A stretch of DNA of 64,000 bases from Acanthochlamys bracteata (taxonomy: Eukaryota > Streptophyta > Magnoliopsida > Pandanales > Velloziaceae), in NCBI GenBank assembly GCA_019914995.1, contig CM034128.1, positions 808,501 to 872,500 on the forward strand, read 5' to 3'. The notes below the pieces were generated by a model that searched no databases, was not told the origin of the DNA, and worked only from the letters and a program-made list of their open reading frames with translations. Each line of letters starts with the position of its first letter. Positions within the stretch are counted from its first letter, which is position 1. Below, one piece after another: positions 52,390 through 63,667 of the stretch. The position numbers and the translations under genes are program-made.

Positions 52390-54022
52390 TGGGGATCATC
52401 AGTAGATTTAGTTACAGAAGTTTCATCTCACAGTTCGAAATGTCTGAGCACAAGTTGGAGCGTAGAGGCAAAGAAGCCAAATGGGCAATGAGGCTGATTA
52501 CAGTGAGTGTAGGTATTCTTTTATGTTTTGCTTGGTTATGTTCTTGGATTCATTCTTTAGCTGCTCATGTGGAATTAGGAATGTGCTTGAGGGGTATATG
52601 CAATATTTTCTTTTGTTTTCTTGTTCAGATATTTTGGTGATGTTTGACCACTGTCATTGGAAACTCACGCATAATCAATTGTATCTTTTCTTTCAGTAGT
52701 TACTGTATTTATTTTCGTACTCAGCAGGGTTTGGAGAAATCTGATTCTCGTCAAGAGTCATTTATACTGACTAGCTAACAGCTTAGCATGTTTGTTCGAG
52801 TTAAGTGTCCAAATGTAGCTTATTTTCTGCCTATAGCTGCAAATTTGTTCATCTTCAGCTTTGTGTTTGTGCTCTTTTCTTTATGTAGCATTGTTAAGAG
52901 ATTGTAGATTGACTCTATCGTGATAATCTAATCCAAGCAAATCCTCATTTGAATTAGTTAGATGTCCCATTATCACGTAGATGGTACTTCCCCAGCCACT
53001 GATTCTCCTGAATGCTTTATTAGCTCTCAAATTTCAGATGGAAGTAGACCCTTTGACATGTTTTATATAACGGCTTCATGCTATATCGCTTGCTTGGTTC
53101 CGTTCGAGAGGCCTCCTGACTCTTTTCAGAAGAGTGCTAAAAGTTTTGACTGCCGTCCATTGCCCGTCATTTCTCCAGGATTCACTGTAAGCTCAATTCT
53201 TCTGTAATTGTTTTCTTCTTTTGCTATAGACTGCTCTTGCGTGAAAATTATCACCTTTGCCTTACTGGGGAAAGATGAGGAAGGATTCTGTACTACTATT
53301 ACACCACAATTTTCCTGCAGACACCGTATATTATCATGATTATTCACCATATATATGATGTGAAATTTGAAATGCGACTGCTAGGTTTCTTTCTGACCTA
53401 ATGAGAACTATGAATTAAGAAATGTTCTGGAAGTGCTTTTAAAAAAAAGTTTTTTTGAAACAAAAAATATTTTAAAAATTTTTTAAAAATAAGTTTAATT
53501 TTTTTATCTAATAAAATAAAAAAATAATTAATAATAAAATTTTAAAATATAGATTAATTATACATCATATAATCATTTTATATATATGTATTACTTTTTT
53601 TAAGATAAAAAATATATTCATTTAAAAAAAAATCTCATCAATTTTTTTTTTTTCGTTTACTTTAAGCAGAGTCTCAATCGACCCTTGGGCTCTGTTTTTG
53701 TGAAAGAGTTGGGAAGTACATTGTTCGTAGAATTTTTCTATTTGGAGAATTCCTTAATATTTCTAGTGCCCAATTATAGAAAAGAGGAACTTCTACAACC
53801 CAGCTTTTTTAGTGTTGGTTTTTTTCTGAAAGGCAGTCAAGGGTTTGAATTTTATAAATCTTCTACAAGCGCCTTTCCTGTAAATAACTTTCTCAAACTC
53901 TCTCCTAGATTCAATTGCAATTTCATCCCACTATAACAATTGTGAGACAACAACAGGTCCAACACCTTATCTCTAATATAACAACCAACCCAACACAGCT
54001 GTCATTTCCCTCTCAAACATTC
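52390..54022. other. Intergenic: MinD 3' remnant and uL5c promoter
   Basis: The first few hundred bases are probably decayed MinD 3' UTR. An 81-codon ORF at 52962-53207 (MSHYHVDG) has no family I recognise. 53430-53650 is an AT-rich block, and the uL5c promoter and leader follow. Confidence 0.4.
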
Positions 54023-55578
54023 ATGGCAACAACAGCTCTCTCCTTCTCTTCCACTCTCTCCCCTCTCCATCTCAGCTTTCTCTCCGCCCGCCGCCAGCAG
54101 GCGGCGCCGGTGGTGGGAGTGCGGGCTGAGTCCGTGACGGCAACGAAGGCGGCGCCGGCGACAACGACTTCGTCGACGGGAATCGTGTTAGTGGACAAGT
54201 CAGAATCAGAGCGCGTTCAACGGCTCAAAGCTGCTTACCTCGAACGAGTTGTTCCAAGGCTAAAAGAAGAGTTTGGGTACACTAATGTTCACGAGGTACT
54301 AAAGATTTTCAATGTTTTTGTACTCTTTGTTGTGAATTTTGGAGTAATTTTGCAAACTTTTTCTTGAAAATTTGAAGAAAACGGAAAATTCTTGGTATCG
54401 TTTTAAATGGTGAGATGTGTTGTTTCACTCAATGTTTGTGTGTGTGTGTGTTGTGTGGTATCGGAGTAATTGTACGGGTTCTCTTAATTGAGAGGAAGAA
54501 GTGGTCTTTGGAAAAATTTTGGTAACGTTTAAAATGATGAACTAACTGTTGTGTGGATATGGTTTATTTCTAGGTGCCAAAGATAGAGAAGATTGTGGTG
54601 AACTGTGGAATGGGGGATGCTGAGCAGAACTCCAAGGGGCTGGAGGCAGCTATGAAGGACCTGGCCTCAATTACAGGCCAGAGACCTATTAAGACAAAAG
54701 CCAAGAAGTCTATTGCATCATTTAAACTCAGGGAGGGCACAACTGTTGGGATTGCGGTCACACTTCGAGGTAAGGTGAGTGAAAACTTCATCTGATTGTG
54801 CTTGTAGTTCGGCACATCTCAGTGCCTAGTGAAGGCTTCCTTTGATGCTTGCACATCAATTTATTGAAAATATTGCATATTGGTCATTTTTGTGGGCAGT
54901 TCCGACCACACATTATACTTTTATAATTGACTGGGTTCTGTCAGTTCCTCTTCCTTTGCACCTACTACTGTCTTGAATTAGGATGACCTCAAAGTAGAAC
55001 CTCCCAGGTAAAGTCGGAGTTGGGTAAACTGAAACAGTCCCAAAAGTAAATAGCACCTCTGTACGACGGTTTCTTTCTTGTACCTATAGCTGCATGCTGT
55101 TAAACTCGTCTCTTTATAATTTTCCACTCTTTAACTGCTATATTTATATTTGCTTTCATTGATTGTTTTCAACTATGATAGCAAGACATTAAATTTTTCC
55201 GAGTCTAGTTTCTGAATTGCCCTTTTCCCTTTCTGAATTTAGATCATGTACTCTTTCCTCGATCGTCTCATAAATCTGGGACTTCCTAGGACAAGAGATT
55301 TTCAAGGAGTCAACCCTAACAGTTTTGATGGGCACGGGAACTACAGCATCGGAATGAGAGATCAAAGTGTTTTCCCTGAGATACGCTATGAAGCACTTGG
55401 TAAGCAAAAGGGAATGGATGTCTGTATAACCACCACAGCCAAAACTGATAATGAGGCCCAGAGGTTACTGGCTCTCATGGGCATGCCATTCAGAGAGGGT
55501 GGAGGCCCTACAGTTCTCATCCGCAAGAAGAAAAAAAAGGCTGTACACTTTGAATCGAAAGGCAAGGGCAGAAGATGA
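54023..55578 (+). CDS. RPL5: Plastid ribosomal protein uL5c (50S L5)
   Basis: Binds 5S rRNA in the central protuberance of the plastid 50S subunit. Three in-phase exons: 54023-54295, 54574-54774, 55243-55578, 269 residues. Residues 1 to about 40 ([18 protein letters not shown], Ala/Ser/Thr-rich) form a plastid transit peptide. The mature part follows the bacterial L5 pattern: [64 protein letters not shown], then DQSVFPEI and [20 protein letters not shown]. Bacterial L5 is about 180 residues; the extra length is the transit peptide and a Lys-rich tail ending GKGRR. The frame is open upstream to 53915, but MATTALSF at 54023 is the normal start. Confidence 0.96.
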
Positions 55579-56144
55579 ATGCTTGATTTCAAAGTTGGCA
55601 GAGGCAGAACCTGCTGGAAAACATACCTCAGTTGAAGCATTATGAGCTTCAAAAGTTGCAGTTGTAGCTTGTTTTTTGTCTTTTTATATTAGAGCGGAAT
55701 TCATTTATTCGTACTTGACTTAAGTAGCTCTATATTATTGAAAGAAAACTTGCATCTGTAATTTGATCAAAGCATCTGCCTGTTATCCCACCATGAGTGT
55801 CCATTCATTTGATCCACATAGCATCCTACTTGACTATGGAGCCAGCATTGTGTGAAATATATGAAAAACGTTATGCCATCACATATATGGTCTCCTCCAA
55901 ATTCAATGACTGAAAAACATTACATCCTCTAATCTGCAAGAACAATGCCTAACGTCCTTAAGCAACATCCTACAAAGATTGTTTTATGCATGGAAGTCAT
56001 GCTATAATGACGACAACGTAAAAATAGATATGCGGAGAACTTCATTGTTATCTATGAAGTTGCATCATCAGATATTCTACAATATCACGAGTATAAATAC
56101 AAACTCTGGCATATACCGTCACTATCTGCTCACAAGGGTGAGGA
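55579..56144. other. Spacer between uL5c and the CWC15 pseudogene
   Basis: About 560 bp between two converging genes; uL5c 3' UTR on the left. No repeat or ORF of note. Confidence 0.5.
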
Positions 56145-56773
56145 TCATTTCATATACGTCTGCAGGAATTTTCGATGAAGTCGTTTCTGATGGTATCATT
56201 GATGAATCGCTTTGGAGTCTTCGTTTCTCCACAAGTCTGGTTTTTGAAGACAACATCATCATCCCACCTGTGTAAATTGCAGCATAATTATAAAGCTCTT
56301 GTGTCGAATCATTTATATCAGTGCAAGGAATAAGTGAAAATATCCAACCAACCTTCTTTTGACATTAAACGAAGTTGAATCATTCACATCGATTAATGGA
56401 TTTCCTCGCATCATCTCTGCTTCTTTAGCTTTCAATTCTTCTTCCTGCTGCTGCCATTCCTGTTTCCAATAACATCTACTCCGAGTTTAGTAAACACACA
56501 AACTGAAAGACTAGCCAGCATTTAACCAAACAGAAAATACTAGCTAACTATAAACCGAACGTTGGTTGTACTGGTCAGAATTTATGGTGCTTAGGCTTGT
56601 GAACGAAAAACATCAATGACTATATTCAACCAAAAAGGACTTTAGGCGGAATATTTGCATAGGCATCCTTGCACAAAAGGAAGCGAGGAAATAAATAAGT
56701 TGTAGGTTAGTCATATCAGCAGTTCAACTACTACTTTTATCAGAAATAAATAAGTCATATTACAATGCCACAC

Positions 56774-56856
56774 AACACTAGATAAATGCAGTTATACTGA
56801 ACTGTTAAATGTTCTTGTGTGCAATAGCAACACTAGATAAATGCAGTTATACTAAT
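56774..56856. repeat. Short direct repeat in a CWC15 pseudogene intron
   Basis: AACACTAGATAAATGCAGTT plus ATACT occurs twice about 55 bp apart, with similar GAAC(C/T)GTTAAA sequence after each copy. Probably a local slippage duplication. Confidence 0.7.
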
Positions 56857-56949
56857 GAACCGTTAAAGAACCAAAATCAGCTATATGTCTGCTGACTATA
56901 TGCCCAAAACAGTGAGGATTTGAAGTGTGGTGCAGATAAAGTAAAAATC

Positions 56950-57290
56950 AACTTACATATGGCATAAACCCAACTCATGACAATATTTTGAAAACAAGTC
57001 AAATGCAAGTCGTTTATTTAAGATGTCAGCGAGTTGATGTTCAGAATCAACAAAACTTAAAACAACATCATTGCGTTCAACAAGCTCTCTAATGAAATGA
57101 TGTCGTAAATCAATATGCTTCATGCGAGAGTGTTGAATAGGATTTTTTGTTAACTTCATATCACTACTGTTATCACATAGTATGGGCACGTTTTTTAAAT
57201 CAAAGCCGTAATCTAAAAATTATTGTTTGATCCAGAGTACCTAGGCCCAGCAACTTCCTGCAGCTACGTACTCTGCTTCGTCAGTGGACA
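56950..57290 (-). mobile_element. Ty1/copia retrotransposon fragment (RNase H end)
   Basis: A minus-strand fossil fragment covering the RNase H-like C-terminal part of a copia polyprotein, recognisable by STDEAEYVAAGSC, NPIQHSRMKHIDLRHHFIRE and EHQLADILNK. No LTRs or other coding regions are seen. It is broken, with a few breaks, and sits in an intron of the CWC15 pseudogene. Confidence 0.8.
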
Positions 57291-59474
57291 TTGCTATGAT
57301 GATTGCTTTCATGAGAACCATGATATCAAGCAACCACCTAGAATTGACAGAATCCACTTGTGCTCTTTCATTCAAGCCCACATACAAAAGAAAGGAGGAA
57401 GAAAAAAACTATCAGCAAGCATGTTAACAAAGAAAAGTAAAACTATGAACCTATTTACAGAAACCAGACATATGCAAAACAACTAATCCGCCATCAAAGT
57501 ACTTGGAAAGATGAAAATAAGATGCAACAAGTGCGAAAGATCATGCAAATGCAACCACTAGCTAGCATTCTGCTAATTGGTATAGAAAGCATTGCAAAAA
57601 CTGAAAACATATGTTCTTTTGATCAAATTCCTGTATGAAAGCCAGATATGATCTAATACTATAAAAATGTTAATTAGGAGATAGGTTTGAGTTAATCAGG
57701 CATTACATACAGAGGATAAAGTGTAATTGAAATGTAAAAATAAGACTCCTAATTAAATTTAAGGAGCATTGGTTAGGATTGCACCCACCTTCAAATCTTA
57801 CAATATGGATTAGTTGATGAAGGACCCATTTACCAGCATACTTAGTGGATAAGCATTGATTAAAGAACAAAACCAAGTCGGTTAACATGCTTACTGGAAT
57901 ATTCATTTCTTTTACAATATGCCTGTTAAATGCACATTAACTGAGCAACACTTCCTAGATACAACGAAAAATTCATGCATGTATATTTCAATTCTATTAG
58001 CACATAATCATCTGACCAATAAAAGCATGTCCCAAACTCACTTGATTATCAAGAACCTCGTGTACTTGTGTGAAACGACAATACTTAACAAGTTCAATCG
58101 CAAAATCACTCCTCACTTTTTAATTATAACCTACTGTTATGGCATCAATACTTTTGGTAAAAAGCAGGGAAAAAATGACATAGCTAAACATACGGCATAA
58201 CCAACACATTACCTTTCCTCACTACTTTTGACCTCTATATCAGAATCATTAGCATCTATACTCCTTGGAACAATCCATTCATCTACTTCTCTCTTTGACT
58301 CTGCTCAAGAGAAAATTATGAAAATTAGATCTAATAACTACCGTAAAAAGTATAATACTAATTCTAACCTTCTAAGAGAAGGTGGCCTCCTCCTGACCCC
58401 TTTCTTTTGTCTATCCTCTGCATGTGGAAAAAAAAGAGACAATGATTATATATTGGAATCAGGCAAAATAGCAAGACTAAAGAAATCATGAAAAAACACA
58501 TGTAAAACTAAGGAGCCTCTCATTATCATCATGTAATACTGTCAAGAGAGGAATGAATATATGTTTTATGCAAGAGCAAGATCATTGCTTACAAAATAGA
58601 AAACAAAAGTAAGTAGAAAACTGCATGCACCAATGTCAATGTGGTAGATCTCAACAACAATGACCAACCAACCAACATGCCAAGAACCAAAACTAGAGCA
58701 TGAAAATATTAACACAAGGAGAAAATACAATAGCCATGCTCACCAAGGTAAGTTGTCCTTGGATGCAAAATGTCTGATCACGCTCCTCCAAATCCTCACA
58801 CAGATTTTTCTTCTGCAGCTCCTCCTGCGTGCCTTGCCCTTCCTTCCTAAACAGCATAAGAAAAGTTCTACATAGCCAACCCAAAAGAGAATCTACCAGA
58901 AATACAAAACCTTCAATATCCATCTAAACTATATAAACAATATATCCAATTTTATACTTTAAGCCAATGGCGTATATCCTCAAACCCAGCACATCCCAAT
59001 TTCTAATGAGCAAGTGATAGGTTCAATATTACAAACGATAGGTTCAAACAGCATCAGAGTATCATATGCATTACATTAGAAGATAGTATATCATCAAAAA
59101 CAAGAACGAAACGAATAACTTCTACAATTGACAGCTAGGTTGAGAACTGTTTGGGTTAAAATTATGAAGTTTTGAGAATCAACAAGTAATGTCTCTCGCA
59201 GATTATACTTAAATCAATTAACCAGTAAGAATCGACAACTAGGTCGAGGGATTGTTACAATTAGGGTAAAACTAATCAAAATCAATAGTAATCTCTCTCA
59301 AAAGGATAACAACGTTAGGTTATTCGATAAATGAAACTTGAAGAACTAGGGTGTTGAGTATTCGAGCTAAACCTGGGTTTGAGAGTGGTGTGAGCGGCGA
59401 AATGCGGGATGAGTACTTCTGAGAAGGGCCGAAGATTCTGGTACCTCCCTGCTCGTTTCCGCCTTTCGCTGGAG

Positions 59475-60067
59475 CCCATCTTCTCCGCCGCCGCCGCCGC
59501 CGCCGCTTACTCTGCTTCTTCTTTCTTACTCTCCTATCAAAAGCTTCAGAAGATCAGGGCCGTAAGAGTTGGTAACAATAGCGGGCTACTAAATTTACGT
59601 TTCGCAATTATTAGTCATTTAGAATCAGTTTTTGGTAGAGGTTTGTTTTTTATTTTTTTTTAATTTCTTCTTTTTCGCTTTGTAATTGCATTTTAATTCG
59701 CATCTTTTAAATCCTACGTAAAAAGAAAGTTCGATAGTGTTTTTATTTGTAAACTCGATCTATATTAAATCGGGCTAGATTTGCATCTTAAGGCCTGTGA
59801 ATTTTGTTTCTCAAAAGCTAGCACATACTGAGAACTAATTAAAGAAGCAAACTGAATAGAAATTCTTAAACCAACATTCAACTCCATATAATGTTCAAGG
59901 TATTACAGACACACCCATGTCTGAGAAATTTTGTATTATTCATTACGATAACTGATTTTGCGAATTTTTGCAAGTATGGAAACTGCACACTACCATAAAA
60001 ACGTGAAGAAAACATAAGATTGTAAGTTGGGAGTGAGAACTACTCATCGACTACAACTATTGTCATA
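59475..60067. other. Spacer between the CWC15 pseudogene and YIF1
   Basis: Begins with a (CCG)n run near 59486-59507 that would be the CWC15 5' UTR, then AT-rich sequence and the YIF1 3' UTR. No gene seen. Confidence 0.5.
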
Positions 60068-61142
60068 TCAAAAGTTGCCCAGCAAGAAGAAGAGAGGGAA
60101 TTGGACAATGGCCATTATAAGCAAGAAATAGTGATGTCTACTAGTATGCTTCTCGTAGCTCCTCATCTCTGTAAACATCACCCGTTTCATTGTCTTCACC
60201 AAAAACACTGCCATGCAGAGTGACATCCACGGCATAACAAAATAGTATGAATAACTCCAGAAGATCTTTGCCAGTATTGCAACAGACAAGCCTGTGAACG
60301 CATAACCCCCATAAGCAACCATGTCTAGCAAAGGTGCCTCGCCGCCACCTAATAAGTACAGCATTCCTTTGAGCAGTAAAACCTGGAACAACCAGCCAAA
60401 CAAACCCCTTGTGACTTGCAGGCTCAACATTTCTGGACTAAATCTGCAAGTGAGAACAGAAAATTTAGACCATCGCTTAAAGATCATGTGAACACGAGTA
60501 TAAAAAAGCTGTTTTGAACTCTTACTTTCCATGGAGACCAAAGGAGACACCTGCTAGAATCACGTAAGTACCAAATGCCATCAATGGAATGTAAAGATCT
60601 GGGGCATTTATGTCATAGATTGGAGGTTTGTATGATAATCTACCCCCAACTGGTTCAGTAATCCTTGTCCAGTGCCCCTAGTTGTTTGATGAATTATATA
60701 ATAGTTTAAGCAAAACGGGAAAAAAAGATACATACTCGTGAAAAAAAGAATGATACAATCCAATATAGCTGTTAGTTACCCTGTGGAGGAATGGAAACAA
60801 GACCACCTTCAATTTGTTTCTCACATACTGATCATTCACTTGAAAATAGTACTGTGGATTGGAGAACCACCTGCTAATCTGTTGGACAGAATATATAGGT
60901 AAAGCTTGATCATGACACACAACTCTGACAAATATAAACCTTTAACACTGGATGCTACAGTTTGAAGCACTTACATTACTTTGCATGAACTCAGAACTCG
61001 ACCCAAGAAATTTCTCACCGTATGCACCCAAGCCGCCTCGAATGAATCCAGAACTAGCTCCATAAAATGCATTTCCAAAAGGAATTGGCTGTGGATTTAA
61101 AGGCGATCTCACCCCTGGCTGCCCAGTTGGATTGTCATACAT
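60068..61142 (-). CDS. YIF1: YIF1 family Golgi membrane protein
   Basis: Homologue of Yip1-interacting factor 1, a five-span membrane protein of ER-to-Golgi COPII vesicles that works with YIP1 and Rab GTPases. Coding exons 60975-61142, 60780-60878, 60526-60677 and 60068-60443 join in phase to 264 residues. The N-terminal cytosolic part is Pro/Gly-rich ([15 protein letters not shown], then [20 protein letters not shown]). The central block [18 protein letters not shown] and then [15 protein letters not shown] is the most family-typical. Five hydrophobic segments follow, beginning [19 protein letters not shown] and ending [13 protein letters not shown]. The start [10 protein letters not shown] lies 1 nt after a 3' splice site, so the 5' UTR is split. 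Confidence 0.92.
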
Positions 61143-62599
61143 ACTGTTTGGTGGCAGATAAAACTGTTAGTCAAAGAGAAAAACATCTAACCAAAATGAG
61201 ATCTGAAAGTGATATGTAAAATAAGAGAAGGAACTAAATGCTCATATGCAAACCAGAAAAAGGTTATATCTACTCCAATTCTTCATACACCTACATACGA
61301 ATGTTTAGAATTTGATTTCGAACTCCATAAATAGAGTAAGACCGTGATCTACTCACAGAAAGACTTGCGCCTCATGATAATCCTTTATTCTTTACTTATG
61401 CACTTAACTAGATAGTAAATCTAACAAGAAACCCAGTTCAAAAGGTGACAATGTTGAGCCTACAAACACCTAACTACAAACTTTTTAATAAAATATATTT
61501 TTTCCGCTTTATCTAAAGAAACCGCAAACAGTAAAAATAGAGAGACACGTTAGCTCGAGATGGGATTGACAAGGGGCTGTCACGAGGCGTCGACGGCCTA
61601 TCCCAACAATCAGGATCCTTCTAAGTCCAGATTATCCACAGTGCAAGCTATCAATACCTTCATATCAGCTTTACTAGTTCAAAATTCCTGTTCTTCTCCC
61701 TTTCAGATCACTAAAAGAACCTAATACCTTAATCTGATTCAACCAGTCTCTAACTTATCTAATCCATCTAACATATCCAACTTCCTTGAAATCAATATTT
61801 ACTCACTCGATACACATTCCATGAAACAAAAATCCACTTGCATAATCGGAAAAGACATGTCCAATTCCAACTTGCCTAAAAACGGACTACTGACAATGTT
61901 TGTACTTGTTTGTCCACTGTAAGCCTTTTTTCTACTAGACAACAATTCTAACTCAAGCGAACCTAACAAATAAAGCACAAAAAAATTCCATAAAACCAAA
62001 TCTTGAAAGAAAAACTCTCAACTAAATCTAATCTAACAAAAAAAAGTATCCCAAGCGTGCTCACAGACACGTCCAATCTAAACCAATACATAATGAAAAT
62101 TTGTTGTAAAACCACGTCTATTTCTTACTATTCCCCTATACATCGCGCAATTCATTACAACTAACTACTAAACAAAAAACAGAATCATAGTAGAAACGTA
62201 AACAATGAATTGTAGTTGGAGCAAATTCACACCTTCAGATAATTGAAGAATGAAACCTAAGAACTAGGGTTTTGCTAATTAGGTTCCGAAGTTTCAAGCA
62301 CCTGTGCTTCGGGTATCTGAGCGGTGAGATCTTGCTTCTTCAATCTTCTTCTTTCTTCGATTCGAAGATCGGGGTCGTATTGGTAAATATTCTCAAAGTC
62401 AAGCCGTTTATTCTTTTAATATTCTTATAAATAAACAAATCTTTGATAACTGGTGGGCCCTTAGTTTACTTTTTTTAGGTCTTTTAAAGATAAACACAAA
62501 ATATAATATTATTAAAATTTTATGCATTACGCAAATTTGAATATACAAAATTCAAGAAATCCAAAAGAGAAACTTCACTGAGTTCACAGCAGAATTGAA
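61143..62599 (-). other. YIF1 leader intron, first exon and promoter
   Basis: A 3' splice site at 61143/61144 implies an intron of about 1.15 kb. A likely first non-coding exon ends near 62302 with CACAG|GTGCTT. The interior has no supported gene. 62400-62599 is the CDK-like gene 3' flank. Confidence 0.5.
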
Positions 62600-63667
62600 T
62601 CAATCTTCCATCGTTAGTGTTTCTGTGCTTGTTCTGAACCACTCATGTTCCAATGCTTCAGAAGCAGTGATCCTTTCAGAAGGGTTATACGCCAAAAGCT
62701 TGCTCAACAAATCAAACCCTTCACCGGACAACGGCGTATCTCCGGTGAACAACTCGCGTAATCGGCCGTCCACAGGAAGAACTTCCGGAGCAATTCCCTG
62801 TTCAATCTCTCTAACATGAATAGTACTAAGTTTCTCGAATTCAGGCCAGCTCTCTTTCGATGGTAATCCGAGAACGTCAATGATGTTGTAAATCTGATTC
62901 AAGTCGACTTCGCCGTGAAACAACGGGCGTAAGAGCACAAGCTCTGCCATTATACATCCAACAGACCACATGTCCACTGAAGTTGAATAATTTTCTGCTC
63001 CTAACAAGATTTCGGGTGCAAGATACCTAACGGTTCCGACACCCGTTGCGTTCTTTTGATCTTTCGATTTCAGCCGCTTGCAATTCCCAAAATCTGCAAT
63101 CTTCAGACGGTACCCGTCGCCACTGCCAGTAATGAGGAGGTTCTGCGTCTTGAGATCACGATGGACGAGAGACTTCGAGTGCAAGAAAGCTACACCTTGT
63201 AGTAACTGTTCAACGATCAGCTTTAGTTCGTGTTCCGTGAACAGTTGGTCCTTACGGTGTTTGATGCACTTGTGAAGATCCGTTCCTGCAGGTTCGAAAA
63301 CTAGATAGATAAAATACTTCTCGTAGACTACTGACTTTAGCTGGACAACAAAAGGATTGCCGGTGCACTCGCGAAGATGCCGTATCTCACGTTGACAGGG
63401 TTTCGGAATCTTGCCGTTTTCTTTCTTCGTTATTTGTTTCAGAATAACCAGTTTGCCTCCGGCAAGATTGTCGGAAGCGTAGAAGACGGCGCCGTATGAA
63501 CCTTTGCCGATCTTACTGATCAGTTTAAACTCGCGTAACCGGCGCCTGGGTTTGTCGAAACGGTCGGTAAAGGATTGCGGTGGAAGAACCGGAGCTATCC
63601 GTTTGGATTTGGTGCCACTGATGTCGATAGGGCACAAAAAACAGCTGGTTATAATTTTTGGCGCCAT
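62600..63667 (-). CDS. Intronless CDK-like (CMGC) protein kinase, non-PSTAIRE
   Basis: Single-exon kinase of 355 residues. It has the glycine loop GKGSYGAV (54-61), VILK lysine K77, HRDLKTQN (169-176), DFG (192-194), GTVRYLAPE (211-219) and DMWSVGCI (232-239), so all core catalytic residues are present. The region matching the cyclin-binding PSTAIRE helix reads IPKPCQREIRHL, unlike the main CDK classes. The DFG is followed by NCKRL. The C-terminal lobe (LLSKLLAYNPSERITASEAL) is CDK-like. It may belong to the plant CDKF-2-like or CDKG-like divergent kinases; I cannot place it further. The start MAPKII at 63667 is favoured because a TATA box at 63732-63739 sits where a longer reading frame would begin. 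Confidence 0.85.
   Translation of the reverse strand: MAPKIITSCFLCPIDISGTKSKRIAPVLPPQSFTDRFDKPRRRLREFKLISKIGKGSYGAVFYASDNLAGGKLVILKQITKKENGKIPKPCQREIRHLRECTGNPFVVQLKSVVYEKYFIYLVFEPAGTDLHKCIKHRKDQLFTEHELKLIVEQLLQGVAFLHSKSLVHRDLKTQNLLITGSGDGYRLKIADFGNCKRLKSKDQKNATGVGTVRYLAPEILLGAENYSTSVDMWSVGCIMAELVLLRPLFHGEVDLNQIYNIIDVLGLPSKESWPEFEKLSTIHVREIEQGIAPEVLPVDGRLRELFTGDTPLSGEGFDLLSKLLAYNPSERITASEALEHEWFRTSTETLTMED

Larger units (their letters stand above)
56145..59474 (-). pseudogene. CWC15: CWC15 spliceosome-protein pseudogene
   Basis: CWC15 belongs to the Prp19-associated part of the spliceosome. Family exons are recognisable in order: 59370-59474 (PAKGGNEQGGTRIFGPSQKY, then AAHTTLKPR), 58744-58846 (EGQGTQEELQKKNLCEDLEE), 58369-58417, 58213-58300 (DEWIVPRSIDANDSDIEVKS), 56353-56459 (AKEAEMMRGNPLI, then TSFNVKRR) and 56145-56267 ([27 protein letters not shown]). 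The reading frame shifts within the first exon, within the second and just before the C-terminal HRKFLQKYMK-like end. The usual MTTAARPTWAP start is altered. The Asp-rich middle exon was not found. Introns remain, so it is a genomic duplicate. A functional copy presumably exists elsewhere. Confidence 0.85.

Noticed and set aside
53915-54022. Upstream start for uL5c at 53915
   Set aside because: The extra residues do not look like a transit peptide, while MATTALSF at 54023 does.
57223-57486. Plus-strand ORF at 57223
   Set aside because: Partly the reverse of a copia fragment and partly intron of the CWC15 pseudogene; no family match.
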